Shown one piece after another: positions 15,838 to 22,967 of a stretch of DNA of 64,000 nucleotides. The notes under the pieces are model-generated. The model saw only the letters and a list, made by a program, of their open reading frames with translations, was not told the DNA's origin and searched no databases. Both the position numbers and the translations under genes were made by a program. The number at the start of each line of letters is the position of its first letter. Positions within the stretch are counted from its first letter, which is position 1. The DNA is from Kribbella antiqua (GTDB taxonomy: Bacteria > Actinomycetota > Actinomycetes > Propionibacteriales > Kribbellaceae), in NCBI RefSeq assembly GCF_004345665.1, contig NZ_SLWR01000005.1, positions 186,001-250,000 of the forward strand, in the 5' to 3' direction.

Positions 15838-17313
15838 CTGTTTCCGGGTCGGCACCACGTGCTGACCCGGTTTCAGGAGGACTTCCTGAAGCGGTTCCGG
15901 GATCGGACCGTGGTCTGGGCGGTTACTTCGGCCAATCACCACACGACGAAGCGAAATCCCGTTGCGTTCGATCGGCGGGAGGCTGCCATCGAGCGGTTCA
16001 GTGCCGGAGCCGGGGTTCGGTCGGTGGTGGTGGGGGTGGTGGATACGCCGCCGACGGACGAGTTCGCCGAGGTGACGGTGAAGGCGATCGAGGCCGGGAC
16101 CGATGATCTGGTGCGGTTGACGCCGGCAAATACTGTGGTGGCTTGCTCTACCCCTGAGGTGAGCAAGCTCTATGAGCAGTTGGGGTATGAGGTGGTCGGG
16201 GTCGAGCCGGAGGGGACGGCGCGGCCCTGGGACGTGTTGCTGATGATTGCTGAGGGCAATGATCGGTGGCGGGAGCTGGCGCATCCGGCGACGGTGGATG
16301 TGTTCGAGCGGTACGGGCTGGACGCGCACATCAAGCGGTGTGTGAACGATCCGGTGGTCGGCGACGACGGCGGGCTCACCACGACGCGGGACTACAAGAC
16401 GTACGCCGACGCGTTCGAGACCGCGGCGGACCGGAAATGGCAGCAGATCAAGGACTTCGTGAAGCCCGGCCGCATTCTCGACATCGGCTGCGCGACCGGC
16501 GCGACCTTGCAGCTGATCGACGCGGATCCGCGCTTTCACGAATCCGACCTGATCGGCGTGGAGGTCGCCCGCCATCTGTACGCCGAATGCGTGCACAAGA
16601 AGGAACAAGGCCTGTTCCACAACCCGAACGTGTACTTCTACCAGCGCAACATGCTCGGCTCCGCCGTCTTCCCGCCGCGATCCATCGACAGCACCCTGAC
16701 CCTCGCGCTCACCCACGAGATCTGGTCGTACGCCGACGGCTCGCGCCCGGCGACCGTGCAACGCTTCGCCGACGCGTTGTTCGCGCATACCGCACCCGGC
16801 GGCGTCTGGGTCAACTCGGACGTCTGCGGACCCGCCGAGCCGGACCGTCCCGTCGTACTGACGCTGGATGACAGCGACGGCGTCAACCCAGACCAGATCA
16901 CCGAACTCGAGCACCTACACGACTCAGCGTCGTACGTCCGGCAACTGTCAACCCGGGCGCGGTTCTTCCAGTTCGCGCACGACTTCCGGCGGAACGCGAA
17001 GGTGCCGTTCGAGTACGACGTCCGCGGCGACGGGCTGGTCCTGCGACTGGCCGACGCGATGGACTTCCTCACCCGCAAGGACTACGTCGACAACTGGCTG
17101 AGCGAGACGCACGAGCAGTTCTGCGGGCTCGACTTCGCCGGCTGGTCCGCGGTCGCCGAACGCGCCGGCTTCACCATCGACCGGGCGTCCAAGGCGTGGC
17201 GCAACGACTGGGTGATCGACAACAGGATCGCGCCGGTCGCCGCCCTCACCACTCCGGACGGCGACCCGATCGACTGGCCCGACACCCACCAGTTGCTGGT
17301 CGCGCGGCGTTAG
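15838..17313 (+). CDS. Nucleotidyltransferase-like domain fused to SAM-dependent methyltransferase; probable non-AUG (CTG) start
   Basis: A protein of about 491 residues in the pse locus. The N-terminal 130 residues read as a cytidylyl/adenylyltransferase-like fold: LFPGRHHVLTRFQEDFLKRF resembles the HxGH region, followed by alternating strands (TVVWAVTS, RSVVVGVV, LGYEVVGV). The second half is a class I methyltransferase (ILDIGCATGATLQLIDAD, about residue 215). The conserved FPGRHH segment lies before the first standard start codon (GTG 15859). In frame upstream are two CTG codons (15835, 15838) placed 4-7 bases after AAAGGA, so CTG initiation is proposed; if wrong, the gene starts at 15859. 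The 3' end overlaps the converging A1 gene by 4 bases. Activity unknown; modification of a nonulosonate or its nucleotide form is plausible. Confidence 0.68.
   Translation: MFPGRHHVLTRFQEDFLKRFRDRTVVWAVTSANHHTTKRNPVAFDRREAAIERFSAGAGVRSVVVGVVDTPPTDEFAEVTVKAIEAGTDDLVRLTPANTVVACSTPEVSKLYEQLGYEVVGVEPEGTARPWDVLLMIAEGNDRWRELAHPATVDVFERYGLDAHIKRCVNDPVVGDDGGLTTTRDYKTYADAFETAADRKWQQIKDFVKPGRILDIGCATGATLQLIDADPRFHESDLIGVEVARHLYAECVHKKEQGLFHNPNVYFYQRNMLGSAVFPPRSIDSTLTLALTHEIWSYADGSRPATVQRFADALFAHTAPGGVWVNSDVCGPAEPDRPVVLTLDDSDGVNPDQITELEHLHDSASYVRQLSTRARFFQFAHDFRRNAKVPFEYDVRGDGLVLRLADAMDFLTRKDYVDNWLSETHEQFCGLDFAGWSAVAERAGFTIDRASKAWRNDWVIDNRIAPVAALTTPDGDPIDWPDTHQLLVARR
15844..15870 (+). repeat. Near-perfect 27 bp palindrome at the start of the fusion gene
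   Basis: Arms CCGGGTC/GACCCGG with inner GCAC/GTGC at 15844-15870. In mRNA this hairpin would follow the CTG codons directly and bury the GTG at 15859 in its stem. Confidence 0.6.
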
Positions 17314-18965
17314 CGGCGCCGCGGGATCTTCTTGCGGATCCGGCGCTTGACCTTGCCCGCGAACGCCCGCGGTTTGCGGATCTGCGCGGCCCGCGAGATC
17401 AGCCGGCCGATGGCGTAGGCGCGCGAGCCGCGGACTCGCTTCAGCGCGACCTCCGTCTCTCGCAACTCGACGCGCAGTTCGCTGATCCGGTTCTCGCGAG
17501 TCTTCAGCGCCTTGTCGCGGAATCCGAGCGTCCGCTCGAGCCCGAAGACATGCCCCTTCAGCTCGAACAGCTCAAGCCGAGCCCGGTCAGCGTCCGCTAC
17601 CGCAGACCGCAGATCGGCAACCGGCTTCTCCTCCAGTACGACGGCCAGCGCCGCGGCCAGCTCCTTGCCTCGAGCAACCTGTACGGCGGACGCCGGCGGA
17701 GAGTCAGGTGAAGTCGCCTGAACGGGTTCGGGCGGCTCGACACCGGACATCCCCAGCCAGGTGGACACGAGGTCGTCACCCACCATCCACGGCGGCCAAG
17801 GGTGACGCCGATGGCCGCCGATCAGCCGCTCGTGGAACCGCCACCAAGCAGCCGTCAGCAGGTCGGCTCGACCGACTGGCTCAGCCACGACCCAGGGCGA
17901 AACTCCGAAGGCGAAGTCGTCCCCGTCGATCACGATGTCGTCCCAGCGAAGCAGCACCCCGGCCTCAGAGGAGACCCATTCACCGAGCCGAGCCGCCACC
18001 TTGCGGAAGGCCGGGACGTCTTCGGCAGCGGCGAGCCGGAAGAGCGCGGACTCGACCGTGACGCCGTTGGGGACGTGAGCCGGTACGACGTTGGCGTCGA
18101 AGCGCAGGTCGCCTTCGACCTGAGCCTGCCCGACCTCGATCTCCCAGCCGGTGAGAGTCTGGTCGGCCGTCAGAACCGCGGGTCCGGTTTGGGCGTAGAC
18201 GGCTCGAGCCGGGAGCGCGCCGCAGATGGCGAGCCAGCCGGTGGAGACGCCGGCGAGCAGTCCGGCCCGCGCGGCCGTCTCGACGCCCTCAGCAACAGGC
18301 GAGAGCACTGGCACGTCGGTTGCTGCCAAGGCCTCCGCAGCCAGGCGAGTGGGCAGTTCGCCGATGACGTCGGCGTCGACAAGGGTGCGCGACTCGAAGT
18401 TGGCGTAGACCTGTGCTTTCCAAGGCAGCACGGACTTCAGCTGGGACACTGAGACCGGCCGGGTTGGATCGTCATGCAGGGGCCGCCACTCGTCGTCGCC
18501 GTGGCGCTCGTTGGCCGGGCGGCTGTCGAGCAGACCAAGCAGGGAGAACTCGTTTTCCAGGCCGAGGACGACCACAGCGTCCGGCGTCGCCAACCTGGCC
18601 AGCGCAACCAGCCGCTCAGTCCAGCTCAGGTCGTCGCTGTCGTAGCCGAGCACGCGGTCGAGTCCGTCGGCGGCAACGATCACCTCGAAGGGCTCCGAAA
18701 CAAGGCCATCCAGAGCACCAGCGATCACCTGCAGATCCTCGAGTTCCGAAAGCTCAGCGGCGTCCGAGACCGAGCGTACGAGCATCGTCGTGTCACCGGC
18801 ACCGTCGAGCACGGACGAGACCAGGGAAGGCGAGTGTGGGCCGACGATCAGGGTCCGCCGGCCGGCCGGCAGAACGTCCATGAGCAGCGCGGCCAGCGCC
18901 GGGTGGTCAGTGGTGCGGTCGGTCCAGGGCTGCATCTCGCCGCGGACCACCAGGACGTCAGACAC
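17310..18965 (-). CDS. Module protein A1: methyltransferase-fold-like protein with coiled-coil and basic C-terminus (paralogue of 28470-29936)
   Basis: A 551-residue soluble protein with no family name that I can assign. Residues 1-190 look like a degenerate methyltransferase fold: an aspartate-rich strand IVAADGLDRVL, then VVVLGLENEFSLLGLLDSR, a segment common in class I methyltransferases. The glycine-rich SAM motif is replaced by IVGPHSPSL. The C-terminal 130 residues are charged and predicted coiled coil (LRSAVADADRARLELFELKGHVFGLERTLG onward, given here in part) and end in a very basic tail (RRIRKKIPRRR). It is clearly paralogous to A2 at 28470: the first 14 residues align without a gap. 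Last gene of the operon GT2-B1-A1; the GTG start overlaps B1 by 8 bases. A role in making or moving the surface glycan is inferred from context. Confidence 0.7.
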   Translation of the reverse strand: MSDVLVVRGEMQPWTDRTTDHPALAALLMDVLPAGRRTLIVGPHSPSLVSSVLDGAGDTTMLVRSVSDAAELSELEDLQVIAGALDGLVSEPFEVIVAADGLDRVLGYDSDDLSWTERLVALARLATPDAVVVLGLENEFSLLGLLDSRPANERHGDDEWRPLHDDPTRPVSVSQLKSVLPWKAQVYANFESRTLVDADVIGELPTRLAAEALAATDVPVLSPVAEGVETAARAGLLAGVSTGWLAICGALPARAVYAQTGPAVLTADQTLTGWEIEVGQAQVEGDLRFDANVVPAHVPNGVTVESALFRLAAAEDVPAFRKVAARLGEWVSSEAGVLLRWDDIVIDGDDFAFGVSPWVVAEPVGRADLLTAAWWRFHERLIGGHRRHPWPPWMVGDDLVSTWLGMSGVEPPEPVQATSPDSPPASAVQVARGKELAAALAVVLEEKPVADLRSAVADADRARLELFELKGHVFGLERTLGFRDKALKTRENRISELRVELRETEVALKRVRGSRAYAIGRLISRAAQIRKPRAFAGKVKRRIRKKIPRRR

Positions 18966-19776
18966 GCTCTCTCCAATCGAACAGCATCCGCAGTTCCGCG
19001 GCCGGCATCATCCAGGACCGGCCGAGTTCGACGTCGGTGGTGGCCCGGGCCGCTTCCAGGTCGATCGACTTGCCGAGCATCTCCGGCCAGAGCCGCTTGA
19101 TCCGGCTCTCCCCGCCGAACAGCGGGTTCTCGCCTTCCATCTGCATCGGATCGCCGTACACCGCCGGTTCGCAGCCGGCGGCGACGCCGTAGAAGATTGC
19201 CGTGGACAACCGGTTCGCCGCGACCCGCTTGTGCCGCCGGAGCTCGGCCAGTTGCTTGAACAGGAACCGCCGGTCAGTCCGCTCGTACGAGAACCCGCGC
19301 CGCCCGAACGACACCACGCGGAAGCCGGCGTCCTCGTAGTACCGCCGTACTTCGGGACGCTCGTACTCGGTGTAATACAGGCTGAAGGTGACCGGGCCGG
19401 GCTCGGTCTCGCGGATCTCGTCGATCAGGCGCTGGTGGTCGCCCTGGATCTTGCCGCCCTCCCAGCCGTGGAAGAGGAACCACAGCGTTCCTTCGCGCTC
19501 TTCCTCGGCAGCAGGCTCGAGATCCAGCAGATAAAGGAAAGGCGCGCCGATGCTGTGGTAGTTCCGCCGCCCCAGCGCGTGCCCACGCCGCCGTGGTGCA
19601 TCGCTCCAGGTGAACCGCCACGCGCCGTCGTAGAACTCGTGCACCGGGTTCCAGCCGCAGCCGATGTTCCAGCCGTGCTGCAGATAGCCACGCAGCCGCG
19701 GCGGGTGGTCGAAGTCCAGACCGGCGTACCGAGCCAGGATGTGCGCCTGACCGTAGTAGTGGTTGTGGTGATGCAT
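18958..19776 (-). CDS. Module protein B1: conserved glycan-locus protein of unknown function (paralogue of 29936-30754)
   Basis: A 272-residue protein, exactly the length of its paralogue B2. The two share long identical stretches: an N-terminal His/Asn/Tyr-rich MHHxNHxYG, GYLQHGWNI, WSDxxRRRGHA, FHGWEG, KQLAELRxHKRVAxNRLS, VYGDPM and RIKRLWPEM. The conserved His residues and the fold-like alternation (glycine-rich turns, GPVTxxLYxxEYExP) suggest an enzyme; a retaining GT-B or polysialyltransferase-like fold is possible but not shown. It follows the GT2 gene with TGATG overlap and overlaps A1 by 8 bases, so the three are one operon. No signal peptide or transmembrane helix. It may transfer or modify the nonulosonate. 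Confidence 0.72.
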   Translation of the reverse strand: MHHHNHYYGQAHILARYAGLDFDHPPRLRGYLQHGWNIGCGWNPVHEFYDGAWRFTWSDAPRRRGHALGRRNYHSIGAPFLYLLDLEPAAEEEREGTLWFLFHGWEGGKIQGDHQRLIDEIRETEPGPVTFSLYYTEYERPEVRRYYEDAGFRVVSFGRRGFSYERTDRRFLFKQLAELRRHKRVAANRLSTAIFYGVAAGCEPAVYGDPMQMEGENPLFGGESRIKRLWPEMLGKSIDLEAARATTDVELGRSWMMPAAELRMLFDWRERV

Positions 19777-22061
19777 CAGCGCACCTCCACGTGCAGCGTG
19801 CCGGCATGCGGTCGTACGGCGAGCGCGTGCTCACCGCGAGACAGCGTCAACGGCAACCGGCTGGACAGGAAGGGCTCGCACTGTACGGCGTGCGACGTAC
19901 CGTCCGGCCACACCGCGAACAGGATCCAGTCCGCCAACGACGCCAGCGGATCGACCGACGGCTTCACCGCCTCGTCCGGAATCAACGCCTCGATCGGGAC
20001 CGCGGCCGCCCAGCCGTCGTCCGAGAAGGTACGGCGGCAGGCGACGTCGAGGTGGTCGTCGGAGTCGGCGAGGAATCGCCGCCAGCTGAAGGAGACCTCA
20101 CCCCAGTCCGGCCCGCGCACCACCAGCATGTTGCCGGCGGCAACCGCTGCGCCGGCGGACATGCGGACCGGCGACTCGTGCAGATTCACATAGCCGCCGC
20201 TGGACCGGGTCAGCGTCACCACTCGACCGCGCTCGGCGTGCGAGACGGCGCGATCACCAGCGGTCCACACCACCAACTGTTCCTCGCCTTCAGCAGAGCG
20301 GAGCCGGAACACCCGGGAAGTCCGCTGGCTGAACGGATCGTCCGGGTTGGTGTCCTCGATGATCGGCCGGATCGGCAGCCGCGCGGTGAAGTCGCGCCCG
20401 TCCAGCTCCAGCGGCACCTGCTCCTGCCCGCCGGAGACCGGGCGGCTCACGAACAGCGAGGGGTTCTCGAACGACGACCGCCCGTGCAGCACCAGCGCGT
20501 CCGGCGTCTGCTCGACCGACGTCAGCCGGCACGGGTCCTCGAACCGCCGGATGCCAAAGTATCCATCCTTACCCGGACCCGGCTGAATCCAGTTGGTCTC
20601 GTCGATCCACGCCCCCGGCGGCCACCCAGGGCTCCCCGGTCCCTGCCCGCGCAGCTTGTCCTGCCCCCTCAGTCGCCCGGCCTTCAGCCGTACGTCGAAG
20701 TGCGCAGCCCCGGCCGTGCATCGGGCCAGCAGCTCCCGGTCCAGGACGACCTCGAACCCGACCAGGCTGACGTCGCCATGCAGGTCGGTCGCCTCATACC
20801 GCCGTACGGCCAAAGGATGCCGAACGCCGGCGATGACCAGCGCGATCCGCAGACTCGACGACTGGTCGGTCTCCAGATGCCGGATCTCGGCCGTCCCCTT
20901 GACCGAGAGGCCTCCGTCGATCCACTTCACCTCGCGGACGCTGGTCGTGAGGCTCAGGTCCTCCTTCGCGACCCGGTACAGCTCCTGCGGTACGGCGGCC
21001 TCACGCACGCCCGGGTAGTTGTAGTCGAACTGCCAGGGTCGCCCCAACCGAGGCAGCGCACGAGCACCGCCACCACGCAGGCCGCCCTCGTTGCGGAACA
21101 CCGCGAGGCGCCGGAGCAGGTCGATGTCACCCTGCCGGAGCGCGGAGTGCTGGAGCCGGTCGTAGTGGTGGGCGGCGTCGAGAACCGACTCGTCCAGCCT
21201 GTCGAGCAGCTGACGAGCCAGATCGACCAGGTCTTGCTCCTGCTCCGGAGGCACTGTGCCGAACGCGGACATGAGCGTCAGTACGTCGATCTGGGTGAGG
21301 TGGGCGTGTACCCGCTCGCGGATCACCGGCAGGCTGTCCTCGACCAGGTCCAGCACCAGCCCGGCCGATGTGACCCGGTCGCGGAGGTTGCCGAGCTGGA
21401 ACTTCTGCTGGGTGATCGACTCGCCCGACTCGCGCTCGCGCCAGTAGTAGACCGGGGCGGTGAGGGTGTCGACGGTGACGGCGTCCAGATGAGCCTTCAG
21501 GGTGACCGGGTAGTCCTCGTAGCGGATCGCCGGGAACTCATAGCCGTACTGGTCCCAGAACGAGCGGCGGTAGACCTTGTTCCAGACCATCCGGTCCAGC
21601 ACCAGGTCATCCACCTCGGAGACGTGGACGGCGATCCGATCGGCGGTGAACGCCTGCCGGTGGAGCCACGACGGCCGCACGCCGGAGCTGTTGTTGAACC
21701 GGCGCGCGTTGCCGCCGGCGAAGTCGGAACCGGTCCGGTCCAGAGTCCGGATCAGCTGCTCGAAGCCGTGCCGGGTGACCAGGTCGTCGCTGTCGACAAA
21801 GGTCAGGTACTCACCGACGGCATGCTGGACCCCGGTGTTGCGGGCCGGGCCGAGGCCGGCGTTGTCCTGCGCCACGATCCGGAACCGCGAGTCGTTGGAG
21901 GCGAATTCCTTCGCCACCACCGCGCTGTCGTCCGGCGACCCGTCGTCGACCAGGATCGCCTCGAAATCGGTCCAGGTCTGCCGGGCGATCGAGTCCAGGC
22001 AGTCCCCGATGTACTCCCCCACGTTGTAGAAGGGCACCACCACGCTGAGTCGCGGCGTCAC
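19776..22061 (-). CDS. Family 2 glycosyltransferase with long C-terminal beta-rich region
   Basis: A 761-residue protein. The N-terminal 220 residues are a GT-A/GT2 domain: LSVVVPFYNVGEYIGDCLDSI at the start, ILVDDGSPDDS near residue 36, GLGPARNTGV, and the metal-binding FVDSDDLV near residue 90. Residues about 350-761 are beta-rich and recall the C-terminal domains of poly-ol-phosphate glycosyltransferases such as TarS/TarQ types that decorate teichoic acid, though identity is not certain. The GTG at 22061 is preceded by GGGAGGA, a strong ribosome site. First gene of the operon with B1 and A1. It probably transfers a sugar to the growing cell-surface polymer at the cytoplasmic face. Confidence 0.83.
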   Translation of the reverse strand: MTPRLSVVVPFYNVGEYIGDCLDSIARQTWTDFEAILVDDGSPDDSAVVAKEFASNDSRFRIVAQDNAGLGPARNTGVQHAVGEYLTFVDSDDLVTRHGFEQLIRTLDRTGSDFAGGNARRFNNSSGVRPSWLHRQAFTADRIAVHVSEVDDLVLDRMVWNKVYRRSFWDQYGYEFPAIRYEDYPVTLKAHLDAVTVDTLTAPVYYWRERESGESITQQKFQLGNLRDRVTSAGLVLDLVEDSLPVIRERVHAHLTQIDVLTLMSAFGTVPPEQEQDLVDLARQLLDRLDESVLDAAHHYDRLQHSALRQGDIDLLRRLAVFRNEGGLRGGGARALPRLGRPWQFDYNYPGVREAAVPQELYRVAKEDLSLTTSVREVKWIDGGLSVKGTAEIRHLETDQSSSLRIALVIAGVRHPLAVRRYEATDLHGDVSLVGFEVVLDRELLARCTAGAAHFDVRLKAGRLRGQDKLRGQGPGSPGWPPGAWIDETNWIQPGPGKDGYFGIRRFEDPCRLTSVEQTPDALVLHGRSSFENPSLFVSRPVSGGQEQVPLELDGRDFTARLPIRPIIEDTNPDDPFSQRTSRVFRLRSAEGEEQLVVWTAGDRAVSHAERGRVVTLTRSSGGYVNLHESPVRMSAGAAVAAGNMLVVRGPDWGEVSFSWRRFLADSDDHLDVACRRTFSDDGWAAAVPIEALIPDEAVKPSVDPLASLADWILFAVWPDGTSHAVQCEPFLSSRLPLTLSRGEHALAVRPHAGTLHVEVR

Positions 22062-22108
22062 TGTCCTCCCTCACTGCCTTGATTACGCGGTGTGCCCCCC
22101 AGAGCACC

Positions 22109-22861
22109 CTACGAAGCGGCAACGAGGTGAACGGTCAGAAGGTTATGGACGGGTTCGAATCCGTATCGGGCCCAGACGCGCTGGATGCCGGTGTGGTGAG
22201 CCTGAGTGGAGACGACGAGCCGGCGGGTCGTGCAGTGGTCCTCGATCGCGGCCAGCAGATGACCGTACCGGCCGCGACCTTGCTCAGCCGGTACGACGCC
22301 GGCCAGCTCGATCTCGGTCCAGGAGCGCTGCCGGTCGATCGCCGCCAGCGCCAGTACCCGGCGGTCCGGGCCGCGTAGCACCACGGCGCCGGCGTCGGCG
22401 ATCCGCCGCCTGGCCCAGTCCTGCCGGCCGGCCAGTGCGCGGGCCCGGTCGAACACCGGGTTGGCGCAGTAGTGGTTCCCCGAGTCGCCGAAGATGTCAG
22501 CGACCACGTCGTCCACCAGTACGTCGTCGGCCGACTCCTCGGTCCGCGCGGTGAACCCGGCCAGTGGCGCCGGCCGCCGGCCCTTGCCGACCGGAAGGGC
22601 CCAGTAGACGACGGTGTCAGCGACCACGGCCTGCCGTGGGCCGCTCGCCAGCGCGGCGAACCAGGTCGTCTCCCGCGCCGGGTACCGCAGCACGATCACA
22701 TCGGCGGTGGACTTCTCGACTGCCGCGAGTACTTCGGCCAGCGGCGTACCGGCGGAAGCGGACACCGACATCCGGTCGATCGAGACCTCGAACCGCTTCG
22801 CCGCCTCCACCGACGGCCGGACGGTCAGCTCACCGGCCTCGAGCGCGTCGTACCAACCCAT
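22109..22861 (-). CDS. GNAT-family N-acetyltransferase
   Basis: A 250-residue protein. The C-terminal half is a GNAT domain with the acetyl-CoA loop VVPAEQGRGRYGHLLAAIEDHC near residues 190-211 and the usual final strand (VWARYGFEPVHNLL). The N-terminal 100 residues contain FEVSIDRMSVSA and TTWFAALASGPRQAVVADTVVYW, like the two-part enzymes that acetylate dTDP-amino sugars (WecD-type), but no clear family name. It sits 48 bases upstream of the GT2 operon on the same strand, so it may be co-transcribed with it, and shares the 106 bp gap with the divergent membrane-protein gene. A second sugar N-acylation in the glycan is a reasonable guess. ATG start; ribosome site weak. Confidence 0.7.
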   Translation of the reverse strand: MGWYDALEAGELTVRPSVEAAKRFEVSIDRMSVSASAGTPLAEVLAAVEKSTADVIVLRYPARETTWFAALASGPRQAVVADTVVYWALPVGKGRRPAPLAGFTARTEESADDVLVDDVVADIFGDSGNHYCANPVFDRARALAGRQDWARRRIADAGAVVLRGPDRRVLALAAIDRQRSWTEIELAGVVPAEQGRGRYGHLLAAIEDHCTTRRLVVSTQAHHTGIQRVWARYGFEPVHNLLTVHLVAAS

Positions 22862-22954
22862 CAGAGCGAACCCACCGGCATGGCTCGGCAGCTTAGCGAA
22901 CTGGAGTGACCCTGCGCATTCGTGACGTAGCAGGTTTCACAGAGTGCGAGGTAC

Positions 22955-22960
22955 TAGGGT
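22955..22960 (+). promoter_or_regulatory. -10 box (TAGGGT) of leaderless promoter
   Basis: TAGGGT ends 7 bases before the ATG at 22968, which is preferred over the in-frame GTG at 22944 that would lie upstream of the box. Confidence 0.45.
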
Positions 22961-22967
22961 TGCCGCC

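Noticed and set aside
18958..19776. Naming module protein B a polysialyltransferase or CDP-glycerol transferase from its LQHGW segment.
   Set aside because: The similarity is one short motif; the rest does not match well enough to assign a family.
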